Part shown: piece by piece, positions 22,701 through 33,762 of the stretch | Position numbering within the stretch: the stretch's first letter is position 1 | Layout of the letters: the number at the start of each line of letters is the position of its first letter | From: Astropecten irregularis | Taxonomy: Eukaryota; Echinodermata; Asteroidea; Paxillosida; Astropectinidae | Length of the DNA stretch: 64,000 nt | Assembly: GCA_963971285.1 (NCBI GenBank) | Contig: OZ020244.1 | Span: 21,514,001 to 21,578,000, forward strand | Direction: 5' to 3' | Translations under genes and position numbers: made by a program | Notes under the pieces: model-generated | Database searches by the model: none | Told to the model about the DNA's origin: nothing | What the model saw: only the letters and a program-made list of their open reading frames with translations

Positions 22701-25700
22701 TCTGATAGCTGATGAAGGTGCTTACCGTCTGGCCATCGCCCATCTGTCCAGCCTCACCGGCCTTGTTCATATTGGCCAACGACGTGACTACACTGGCCAA
22801 TGTGCTCAGGTCGGTAGTGGTGTCTGTGGATACTGCCTGCGAAACCATTGTGGGGGTCTGTACATTGAGCAGGAGGCCCTCCTCAAACAGTTTGGTCTTC
22901 TGCATGGGGTAGGTTGGACTTCTGTCTGCAGCTGTTGGAAAGGAAATGAGGTGGACCTGTTAACTTGCTGACAGCCAACAAGCCTACAAACTTAATACAC
23001 AGACAATATGCAGTGGTATTGGAAACGAATTTTTCTGGCAATGTTGATGATCCAACTTCTGTCATTGGCCACAAACGAAGTTACAGGATTCATTCCTACA
23101 TCACGCCAAAAAATGGTTGTAAATGTACAATTGTTTGTGGTGAGGCATATGGAGATTGTGTACAAGTAAAGGCTGAAATTCAATTTCTTCTATATAGTGG
23201 AACGCCACTGTAACAAACACCCCTATACTGAACATTTGGCTATACTGAACATCATCCTTGACTCCCAATTTTTGTGTACAATACGTACCGAATATGGTTC
23301 TTTAATTCACTATAATGAACAACCACTATAACAGACAAAATTTGTGCATCCCGCCATATTCGTTATAGCAGTGTTCCATAGTACTAATAAAAAAGCTCTT
23401 CTAAAAAAAATTCTTACTTCTATTCTATGACCAGTGTAATGTCCATTTGCACCTTCAGCTCCACAAAGCATCTCCTTATTTAAACCCATTAATCTAACCA
23501 CTGAGACACAAACCTTGTTGAGGCCGCATTTTCCACAACAAATTTCAATGGGTTTTGTGTAATGTTACCGCAACAGGAAAGTTATGTCATATGCATCTGT
23601 TCAATAAGTTAGTCGTAATTTGTGCTGGTCACAAAGCAAGTTTCACTTGCAAATTATTTTTCCAACTATCTCCCAGCATTAAACAACAGCATAGGAAAAT
23701 GTGATAAGAGTACAGTGCACACCAATGATTTTTTGCAAGAAAAGCTATTTTTTAACAGAACTAGAGAAAGCAGACACCAATTAGTTGGCCCACAGCAAAA
23801 AGTTTTTCTAGTTATTCTGGTGCTCCATGGACACTTGTGCAATTAGAAACACTTCACAAAAGTAAGGGAAATACCAGATCTGGTTAATTCAACATTTATG
23901 GCTGAGGATCCCAATCATTTTATTGGAGTCATTTACTTCTCATTAGACCATTCTGATTTCTTGACATATTAAATAATTTGAATTGGCCCCATGTAAGATT
24001 TAGTTCTACTTTCAGCCAATAAATTCAATCTGAATTGCAATTTAACGTATGGACTGGTTATCAGGTGTTTATATGAGAAAATGAATACACTAGGTCTGGG
24101 CGATAAGTGCTTTTCACTAATCGATTAATCGCTGAGGAACTAATCGCGATTAATCGATTAATCGCGATTACCCGGAAGTGACTATACAAGCAGCACATAC
24201 CTTGTTTTCATCATAGCGACACTGCAGTAAGCTGCACTAGCGTAATGCATTGATTCTTACAAGTTTAAACAGCGATCAGTTCCGATTTCCCAGGCATTGA
24301 GCAATGCCATTTTTGTTCTGATATTAAAGGTATAATGCAAAATTCGTGAAGCTAATATCATCCATAATTATTGGTATTCCTTCAGAAAAGTAGGGTAATT
24401 TTGCGAAGTGTTGGCCGACAAGGCATGCAGTAATTACTGCCTCACGTACGTACACCCAGACGTGGTCCCATACATGCATGTACAGGTCAATGATAGTACA
24501 CGATGACACATTATGTACACCCCATGTAGGCTGAACAGTGAACACGATTATTACACAGTTCACGATTACTGAACAGTGAACACGATTATTATACAGTTCA
24601 CGATTACTAAACACACCGCGATTATTTTACATTTCACGATTACTCCACATGTTCTAGGTACGGTGTGCGTGTTCACATTACACTGTGTACGTCCTGCATG
24701 ATATCCAACATGCGGGGACGCGACCGCGGTACATATACACCCTCGACCCCTTTGACGGGCGGATGGACAAAACACGAATGTCTAACGACTCGTCATCAAG
24801 TCTATGCAGCTGCTCCATGCAACACACACGGCATGATCGACTGAGAATAGTACAGTCAAACCTGTCTATAAAGACCGCTCAAGGGAAACGAGAAAAGTGG
24901 TCTTTATAGACAGGTGGTCTTTATAGACAGGTTGGCAATATTTGACCACCCGATGTGTATATTGAGTCGAATAAACCTATACTGTACCGTAATATAGCGA
25001 CCACTGCATGCGTTATGTCACCAATGAAGTGATTAAATTGCTTTAGATTTTTGTTTATTGCTTTAAATACAGTTTGTAAATTTGTAAAACTTAAATAGGC
25101 CCTAGGCCTATTTTATTATTAAGGAATTTAAATATTTTTTTATAAGAAGACTACAGCCCACTATGTATACTGCCTACTGTATTGTACATGATCATGTACC
25201 AATGTGAAGCACAGTGACCAAAAATAATTGTGGGGGCCATGTATTTTTTTTTTTTTTACCTGGGAATGTCAGTTTTGGAATTGTCCATGAGAATCAGCTA
25301 CGCTGCCGCAGCGCATTACCAGCACAAGTCATGCACTGCTCACGACCGTCTGGTCTTCCCAGCGGTGACATCGCATTCCCGATCCCATGTAGGCTCTCGG
25401 CGATCGCACGACACCACAGCTCATCCTTTCTCGTCGTACGGTCGTACATTTTAAATTTTTAACCACCTCCATTTTCGGGTCCCGCGGAAGGTGTAAAGAA
25501 AAAACATCCTTAGCCATGTTCTTTCTTCTTTTCCGACTGTAGTGATGGAACAAAGTCGCTTAAGAATCGGCAAAGCGAATACGTAAACTTCCATTGTAAC
25601 GCAACGATGTGTATAAAACCGGCATGCACATGACACAGCATGCATGCACTTCCGGACTCGATAGTATGCGCACGCGCAGTAGCCAGACATCTGACAGTTC

Positions 25701-28700
25701 ATCGCAGTGTTCTAAAATGGAAGACTTTTGTTTGCAATTTTAAAATTCAATTGAACAAAATCTAATTTAACAAAATATGACCTGTTTATAAAAAAGTTTT
25801 ATAAATCACAACGTGTTGTGATTTTTTTTAAACCTTATTTATTTCATTTATTAAACGATTACAATAATGAACGAGGCTACTGAAGGCCAAAGTTCATGCA
25901 TAATGTAGACCTGTCGAAATGGTTTGCATGTTCGTTGTATACATGTGCACGCATCGCGCTACCGGTACCGCGTTCAGAAGTTATGCTTGAAGAAGTCGAG
26001 TCTAGTGAGTAGTGAATGCGAACACGAACAATAGCGTCATGTTTAATCTAACCGCAGATTGAGGATATCTTGGTCGTTGATTTACTAATCTCTTAAATGC
26101 TTTTTGGGGCTTTGAGAAAGAACACAAGTTTTGTAACACATTTTCAATGGTCGTTAATTGTTTTTTGCATGACTCAAGTTGTTGCGGTCGTTCTATACAG
26201 GCTTCAGCGACCGCACGGGTGCAGAAATGGGTGGTCGCTGGTCGCGTTAGACAGTTGGTCGCTATACACAGTATACAAACTACAGGTTTTTTCACAGGGG
26301 CGTTTTTAAGTGGTCGTTATGGGCAGGTGGCCGTTATACACAGGTGGTCGCTAAGGCAGGTTTGACTGTAGTAACTCATGGAATTAATCGCAACTCGAAG
26401 GCACTAATCGCGCTGGCACGATTAATCGAGTAGTTCAGAATTTACTAATCGAGTAATCGACACAGGAATGCAATCGCGATTAATCGATTAATCGAGTTAA
26501 TCGCCCAGGCCTAGAATACACATCAATGCACCACAGCTTGGATAAGCAGAAGAATAGTCAAGATACATCTAAAGCGATTTGCAGTTGACGTCAATAAACA
26601 ACTGTCAATATTGCCAGGCAACATGTACCTGTAATGAATGTTGGCGTGGCCGCCAGTGGACTCCGAATGTCCTTCCGGATGTAGATCTTCTCTGTGGATG
26701 CGGCACAATTACCTGGTGACTTCTCTCCACGAGCTTTGAGCGGTGTCCTTTCACACTGCACTACTGGGGGAAGGAAGAGTCCCAAGAAAGTGACCAATTT
26801 TCAAAAAGGGCTGCAAACTCAAAATTCTTCTTGCCACTGTTACTTTTTGACTTGTCAATGTCTTTTCTTTCCTTGCCGCCACAATTATGCCTGTATACAA
26901 GCTAATGACTACTTATTTGTACTGGCCCATCTTTGAAGATCTTAGCATTGTTCACATGATGATTAATAAGACAGAACCATTCTGCTTTGCACCAATGACT
27001 TGATGCAATCTTCAAGAATTGTAGATCCTTGCAGAGGACATGTGACAAAGGAGTTAAACTGCCAACATACATTTGGACATATGTTGACTTGAATTCATGA
27101 TGTACAATCCACCTATTAAATTGCAGTTGCAAAGGCTATTCTATCAACAAACAACGGTGGGTCCGTTCTTTGAGAGTTACAAAAGGTCAAAGGGAACCAC
27201 CTGCGGGCATTCCAGCCTAACATCTTGGCTACTCACATTCCGATTTCATACCGACGAGGATGCACTTCTGCAGCCGACAGAACTGGCACCGGTTGCGATG
27301 GTGCTTGTTAATTGGACAGTCCTTGTTCCCGCGGCAACTGTAGCCGAGGCTCTTTCGGATGCTCCGTTTGAAGAATCCCTTGCAGCCTTCACAGCTGATG
27401 GCTCCATAATGGCGACCTGGAAAGCAAATTCAAGTTCAAGTTAGTAGGAATAAATTTTGAATAGCTAACAAAAATCATATACATATACACGAATCACATG
27501 GAATTCTGAACGGATATCAGTTTTTGCCAATGACAAAAAAAACAGAAGAAAAAACTGGGCTTAGCTGGTATGCTTCTTTGTTCTGCTAACAGCTTAAAGA
27601 AACTGCTTCCTTGTCTACAGATAAAAACATTGATGACCAAATACCCACCAGATGCATTGTCTCCACACACCATGCATGGTTCAATGGGGCGTTGCTGTGG
27701 CTTGCGATCAACACCCATTGTCTTGAGCGCCATCTCATCAATGGTAGCTTGGGGGTCCACCTTGACCAGTTGTTCCACTGTGTGCTGGTTGATTTGCACC
27801 TGTTGAACCTGTTGGGCAATGCATATACTGAGAATTTATCTCCTGCACAGTCTCTAAGTAGACTGCTGTCCAATTTTCCAAACACAAAGCATATAAATGA
27901 AATGAAGCCCAGAGTAAAACTGAACTACTGAATCTCAAACCGATGCTTCAACCAACCCTAGTCCTGCTGTTATTGCATTAGCCTGGCAGAATGCACCTGC
28001 AGTAAAAATGTTGTACCATTTAGCAGTCTACACAACCAGGTCTCCTGATCTGATCAGTAGGTTGCATGTAGCTAGCTTAGCTGTTGGTAAACATCTGGAC
28101 CAGTTCCACAGTACCTAAGCTGCTGTGTACATTTTAGTTCACTTTACTCCTGTTTTCTGTCATGTCTGTTGCATTTCTCAAGGTACATATTTGGTACCAA
28201 GGATGGCAGGTGTTCTTGGAAGAATTCTGAGAAAATACGACCTGGGGATTAGGTTTGAAAGGTCCATTTTTCTCCAGGGATCATATTTTCAGGGAATACA
28301 TCTGCATCAACTCCTAGGTGGAATTTACCTTGTATGTGTCGATTTGTACAGGATGACCAGGTATGTGTCCCACAGAATGACCCTGTGCCACTACATGAGT
28401 GGGCATTTTCACAACCTGTTGGACTGTTCCAGCCGGCATCTGTTGGACTATGTGTTGAACAAACTGCGGTGACACCTGAAGAAATGACCAAAAAGAACAA
28501 AGTTTTTGAGGATTTAAGTCGCACTGTCCATAATATTGTCTCATTTGTGAATGACTATAGATTTGAATGGTGAATCTGATGGTGAGGCTTGCAGGGTAGC
28601 GTGTAAAATATCTCTCTTTGTAAGCAGTGGAGATTCTTAGAACCAGAGGTTTCAACTAGACATATTGGCTTGTATATGTCAAGTTATGTTCAGGAGCCCC

Positions 28701-31700
28701 CCCCCCCCCAAAAAAAAAAACCCTTTCTTTTTTTAAGAGCTGTTTCCATCATGTCCATACACAAAAGAGATTTCAATGATTTTGCTTTTTAAGTGAAAGA
28801 GAAATATAATTGCCATCAAAAGGATTTTTGCGGAATGCGAGGGCTCACTTTACTTCCTTCCTGGCCCAAGTAGGATTTTTCATCAACAAGAACAACAAAC
28901 GTTTAACAGGACATTACCTGATGGACCTCTTGTACTTCTTGTATCTGGTTGGCTTGGGAAACCTGTGCAATTACAGACAAGCAAACAAACAATTCAAACA
29001 ACAAATTCTGCTTGAATGTAATTAATTCCACAGCTCCAGGTGCAAGAGAAACAAATGAATAAATTTGTAGATGTCAATGTTCACATTCAACGTTTGATAT
29101 AATGTGAAATACCGGTACAAATAAATAATATAATATAAATCAGTGCATATGTAAAACAATTTTCCAATTTCTTCTTATAAGGGATGTTGATTTTCTGCTA
29201 AAACAGAAAATGGATGAAATTAACAGCATTACCCTTCTAAAAACACCCAGCATTACTCTTTTGAAAAAAACCCCACAGCATTACCATTTTGTAAAAGAAT
29301 AAACCTTTAAAAACTAAAAGCAATGAATCAATTATTATGCACTTAAAAGAGAACACAAACAGTGAGTGGGATGAAAGTATTCACAAAAGTCATCAAAATT
29401 CAAGCACATGTTTGAAGTACTTTGGTCGATCTTCTAGCAAAATTCTGTAAAACGTGTCTGAAAATTTATGTGAAAAAGAGAAAAAAAATTCACTTTAAAA
29501 AACAATAATTCATAGATTAACACTTAAAATATTCTGTTGAATACTGGTAAGCTATTTCACCTTTTTTTCAGCATTGGTTCAAATGGACTAAATGTCACGG
29601 ATCTGTTTGTATCATTTTTATATGCTAAGCAAAGACAAGCTGAGAGGAAATCAAAAGCAGTCAGCTTACAAATTATTCTGGATTGTAACTTAACAAATTT
29701 ATACTGTAAGGAATTGGGTCAAGTATTTCTTAAGGTTTAAATGCGTAAGTCAAGAGGTTACCATACCTGTTCAATAACATGCTGGACTTCTTGACTGCTT
29801 GTCTGAGGGACCTATTTTATGCAAAACAAAAAAGACAAATGTCTAGGTCCCTTTACATACATCAGAATACAGACTGCCAACCTTTCACACAAATACATGT
29901 AGCTCATGAATGAACGACTTGCTTAGAAAAAGACAATTCTGCAATCTCTGTGTAGTTTCTCTGCTTTCATTGTAGCGAAGTGCTGTGAGTTTGTCTGTGA
30001 TGTGACAGTAGTTTCTGCCGTTAGGTCAATGTCATTTGAGGGTACAGTGTATGTAACAGGAAAGGATTTACATGCAAAATATCAGCCTCTCAGATGTGCC
30101 ACAGATTTTGCCAACTTAAAACAGCTAAATCATAGTTTATTTCAAGGTTTGGGTTTGTAGGCTTAATGCATTTCCATTTATGACGCAAAATAATAAATTA
30201 TAAAAAAGCGCTTATCTATTTGATTTCTGCAAAGAAATGTTGGCAATGTCGAGCATGTTCTGACTTAAGTAACTCCTCACTAAATTGTCTTTCCTTTGTA
30301 AAATAAAAAAATGTTTTCCTTTCAATTGTTTAGAGTTATTTGATTCTTCAAACTATCTCTGTGGGCCCGGTTAGCACTTCGTATTATTGAGATTTTTTTT
30401 CAATCTACGGTAATACAAATGAATCAAATGAGCTGGAGTGGTAATGCACTGCAAAACCCCTTCAAGCCTTGAAGCATTCCTTGCTTGTTAATACTTGAGA
30501 ATAAGTTTGTCCTAATATTACCTACTCATACATTCTATAATATGTTAGAAAAATAAATAACTGTTATTTGCAAATTTTGGTCATTTTGGGGAAACCTTCA
30601 TTGGAAATTTGTGTAGTACGTGTATCATACAGATAAGATAGTATACAAATTACTTAATAAGAACTGGGGGTTTTGTTCACAAAATAGTAGAAAATGTTCA
30701 AATATTAAACACCATGTGTCTGTAACTCTGTATGTGTCGTGCATTTCCACAATGTATCAAAATGTTCCCTACAAATAAAAACTGTAACCTTAACATCAAA
30801 CATGATGGGTATGCCCATAAAAGACAAGGACAGAAATTACTTCCATACTGTCCATGGACAGTCTTCTGATATTCATCACCAGTTTTGCAGAACAAAAAAT
30901 TTTCTGTGAGGTTATCTAAAAATATTTCTATGCATTTTTCACCCCCGTATATGTATACGACCTGAACATGAGCTGTGATATGAGCCTCTGCTTAAATGTT
31001 TTCAGTGACCTTGGCAAACAAGGGTGCATGTAATTATTGAATTTCATTTGTTAAATGGAAATTCCCAATGCAACATAAACAAACTGAATGTCCATGCATC
31101 CCAGCAGTAATCTCCCTAAGTGTCAGCATCCTGTTCTACACCTTTCAGCTGGTACATTACATACATACTGTATGTACATGTATGTGTACATGCAGTTATC
31201 ATTCCTTGATTATGAAAATATGTAATGACTTCAGTATTAATTTTCTGTCAAAAGTCCTACAGTATTATTTTTCTCATACTAAATGCTTCTGATTTACATA
31301 CATCCTGTCAGCTTGAATCAATATTTTCGTTTGCAATAAACACGTTTCTCGAAGCAGACAGCATATTGCCATAGTGATAACAGATTATGTTGAGTATTGG
31401 TTCACTACACCATTATCTCCCATGCAATGCCATTAGTGGCTCATTTTTATTGCATGACAGAGGCAGCGTGTATGTTAATATGCACATGGGATGTACAGTG
31501 AAACCTAGATAATTAACTGTACATAATTTCCACTGTAATAGGTCATCTCTCTACTGCACGCTTGGCCTCTTTTCAAAGTAGCTTTTTTTGTAATTTCTAT
31601 GAAAAAAAAAATCAGTCATTTTTAACGTTCTTCCTTCAAACTGAGCTAAACACAATATCTGCCTAAACGTTTGAAGTTTTTCTTCTCCTTAATCGGTTAT

Positions 31701-33762
31701 ATCTGTGTTTGGGCAACTTTCAAATGGATCTTTTTTTAATTAATTTTTATCATGTACATGTACATGTTTGTTAAAATGAATTCCCAGGCCTTTTGAAAAC
31801 AGCCTTCATCTTGGGGCGCTTAATTTGTTTATTTTCACTTTAATTCATCATTTAAATAATGTGTGGGTTTTGGGTTTGTTTGTTTTTAAATGGGGAGAAT
31901 AAACGTCGATAGTGGAATGAAAGACACACACCATTGTAAACAAGTCTGATTGGAAAATATGTAAATTAAGTAGCTCAGGGGCTTTCATCTCACTTACATG
32001 TTCCATGTACATGACTTCTTGAAGCTGATTCTCATGAGGGATCTTGAGATGGGAAACACAGATACATCATTATGTTCATTGCAATTACATGTATGGCATA
32101 AAGGCAAGTCATGCTCAGTCAGTAGTTAGACATTGTTAATAATGCTGCACGGTCAATTAAGGTTTACAAAAGAAAAAAACAAGATGAAAAAAGGAATGAC
32201 AAGCCGAGGAGGTTAAAGCATGTGACTGTGAAACCAAAAGGACGTATCTAAGGCTTTTTCACCTTGTACACTGTCTGTGAATTCATAGAATGTCCTCAGT
32301 ATAACTGAATGGCAGCAGTGAGTCAGTTCCTTCAGGTCTTTTAATGTTGGCTGAGAGAAGGTGAATTCATGTCCCAGGTGTGTTATAAAGAAAACATCAA
32401 GTTTGGCACAATGTCATGGTAAAGGTATGCAGCAAGTTACTGTTATCCCATCAACTAATTTTGCGATAAGCTAATAGAGATGTGCTATCAGTTGACAGTA
32501 TGACTTAAATGTAAAATCTCCAAATGATTTCTTTTTAATGTTTCCATTACCTCTTGATGGATGACGTACATGTACATGTATGGATACATACAGGGCTCGA
32601 ATTTCGTGAAAAAAAGAGCATAATTGAAGCAAAAAAGTAATTGAATAATTTTACTAGACCTGAACTTTTTTCACTAGACCAGTGGCATTGCATAGGAAAA
32701 CCATAATTGTATTCAATATTGTGTCAAAAATCATCAATTTAGGCAACATTTTAATTGTGCAAGGAAAACAAAATTACTAGACAGCCGGACTAGTGCAGTA
32801 AACACTTTACTAGACAAAGACAGAAATCACTAGACTCGGTCCAAGGTCTAGTGGATATTTCGAGCCCTGACATATGAAATACATTTCCCAAAAGGATTTC
32901 TAGTGCACACATATATCTGCTGTAAGGTCCATGTAGAAACGTTAGTTGCAATTAATGACATGATAATTATTGCTGGCCATGTATGCAGGTAAAGTAAACC
33001 TGGGGCTGATTTCACTAATGCTTTGCGATCATCGTTAAGCCCAAATCCATCCCTAAACGGAAAATTGCTACTCAAAGTAGCGATCGATTTTCCGTTTAGC
33101 GATGGATTTGGGCTTTACGATGGTCGCAAAGCGTTAGTGAAATCGGCCCCTGCTCTCAGGGTTGGTGACATTAGAAGCCAACACAGCAAGTCTTGTTCCA
33201 CGGCTGGCTGACAGATGCTTGTGCCTCATTCATCAATGGCTTGTAGTCTTTTTGAACTAATCATTTTTGCATGAATTTATTTTGGGGGCTTAGTCAACAT
33301 AGCAAACATTTACATTTAGGTTCCTCCTAATTGTTCCTTAGTCCCTTTATTTGGTACTGAATGGATTCACAAGCTTTTTGTGAGCTTAAATGAAATATTG
33401 CAATTTTTGGGGCTTGTGAAAACAGAAATACACCCTGGAGGATCAGATTAGATAGATGGATTAGTGGATAAATGGGCTATATACCACCACCAACACTGTG
33501 GGCAATGGCTTGATTAAATATGTTGACACTGCACAACCCAAAACAAATGTGGACACTTTTACTGTCTGGCTGAAAGTGAAAGTCATGAGAACACCATGGT
33601 GTGAAGTGGTTAAAGAATGTGTTAAAACAGAATGAAGAATAACTCTGCAAGTGCATGGTCTGTCCTTACCTCCTCTGTTACTGTTTCTTGTATTATCTGA
33701 TGGTCAACAACCTCCATGACCGGTTCTTCTTCTACCTCTTGACTGACTTGGGTGCTGTCCAT
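16796..33762 (-). CDS. NR2C2: NR2C (TR2/TR4-type) orphan nuclear receptor
   Basis: Fourteen coding exons on the minus strand: 33762-33670, 32042-31998, 29811-29767, 28962-28918, 28475-28329, 27808-27649, 27416-27237, 26763-26629, 22925-22726, 22154-22015, 21610-21383, 21189-21050, 17861-17739, 17085-16796. Phases agree at every junction, giving 656 residues. Order: acidic/Gln-rich N-terminus (1-165), two-zinc-finger DNA-binding domain (about 170-235), hinge with [13 protein letters not shown], and ligand-binding domain from about 430 to the end. The DNA-binding and ligand-binding regions match vertebrate NR2C1 and NR2C2 nearly residue for residue over long blocks. NR2C proteins bind AGGTCA direct repeats in the nucleus as homo- or heterodimers. 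An invertebrate TR2/4 gene predates the vertebrate split, so the symbol means NR2C1/2. The start ATG has A at -3 and G at +4. The gene converges with HEMK1 and diverges from EOGT. Confidence 0.95.
17862..21049. other. NR2C intron (3.2 kb), no gene seen
   Basis: Only the degenerate motif array at 19915-20200 stands out. The rest is AT-rich without a convincing frame. Confidence 0.5.
19915..20200. repeat. Degenerate tandem motif, GTCATTGCCTYAGTG
   Basis: Four or more loose copies (near 19960, 20030, 20070 and 20138) of a motif like GTCATTGCCTCAGTGCCC, in a locally GC-richer patch of an NR2C intron. Spacing is uneven. No coding frame is convincing. Confidence 0.4.
23195..23380. mobile_element. 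Mariner-like MITE (TATAGTGGAAC ends)
   Basis: The left end TATAGTGGAACGCCACTGTAA faces an inverted right end (GTTATAGCAGTGTTCCATA), with internal CTATACTGAAC and CTATAATGAAC repeats. TA at the ends suggests Tc1/mariner. It lies in an NR2C intron. Confidence 0.55.
24533..24644. repeat. 38-bp tandem repeat, three copies
   Basis: Units at 24533-24570, 24571-24608 and 24609-24644 (36 nt, diverged), each with ACACGATTATT and TTCACGATTACT. It lies inside the hAT-like element. Confidence 0.8.
24853..26368. mobile_element. Nested 1.5-kb element, CAGTCAAACCTG ends, TA duplication
   Basis: Ends CAGTCAAACCTG and inverted CAGGTTTGACTG, flanked by TA (24851-24852, 26369-26370). Subterminal arrays of GTGGTCTTTATAGACAGG (left) and GGTGGTCGCTATACACAG variants (right). 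TA duplication is typical of Tc1/mariner-type elements. No transposase seen. It inserted into the hAT-like element, so it is the younger of the two. Confidence 0.75.
27237..27808 (-). other. NR2C DNA-binding domain exons
   Basis: Exon 27808-27649 ends in the first zinc finger ([10 protein letters not shown]) and exon 27416-27237 continues [18 protein letters not shown] through the second finger to CRLQKC. All eight zinc-binding cysteines are present. The P-box is CEGCKG, the type that reads AGGTCA half-sites. The intron splits the Gly codon of ASGRHYGA. An Asn occupies residue 176 where NR2C proteins usually have Lys (CGDKASG). Confidence 0.93.
29812..31997. other. NR2C intron (2.2 kb), no gene seen
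   Basis: AT-rich, with a TACATGTATGTGTACATG cluster near 31165-31190 and 31745-31765. No exon-like or structured element detected. Confidence 0.5.
32591..32869 (+). mobile_element. 279-bp TIR element (CAGGGCTCGAA), 5-bp duplication, copy 1
   Basis: Ends CAGGGCTCGAA and inverted CGAGCCCTG; ACATA on both sides (32586-32590, 32870-32874). The interior has repeated CTAGAC/ACTAGAC motifs. 80% or more similar by eye to 39912-40191 in the opposite orientation. Superfamily not assigned. Confidence 0.8.
33003..33149. mobile_element. Palindromic MITE, GATTTCAC family, copy c (CTG duplication)
   Basis: 147 bp, GGGCTGATTTCACTAATGC to the inverted GCGTTAGTGAAATCGGCCC, flanked by CTG at 33000-33002 and 33150-33152. 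Nearly identical in its centre to copy a. It lies in the first coding intron of NR2C. Confidence 0.8.

Larger units (their letters stand above)
24091..26513. mobile_element. 2.4-kb non-autonomous hAT-like element with 8-bp target duplication
   Basis: The ends TAGGTCTGGGCGATAA and inverted TAGGCCTGGGCGATTA are terminal repeats, each followed by arrays of ATTAATCGATTAATCG. GAATACAC flanks both sides exactly (24083-24090 and 26514-26521), the 8-bp signature of hAT transposons. No transposase reading frame is visible. It carries a nested TA-flanked element (24853-26368), leaving about 762 + 145 bp of its own sequence. It lies in the NR2C intron between exons 26763-26629 and 22925-22726. Confidence 0.85.
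28329..33762 (-). other. NR2C N-terminal (AF-1) exon cluster with three 45-nt phase-0 exons
   Basis: The start exon (33762-33670, 31 codons, acidic) is followed by three exons of exactly 45 nt: 32042-31998, 29811-29767 and 28962-28918. A 147-nt Val/Gln-rich exon (28475-28329) comes next. The three short exons encode [30 protein letters not shown] and [15 protein letters not shown]. Each begins I/V-P/S-H/Q, contains Q-E-V and ends E/Q or H/Q. The start exon also carries SQEVEEE. All are phase 0 at both ends, so any subset could be skipped without a frameshift. Their similarity suggests tandem exon duplication. Confidence 0.75.
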
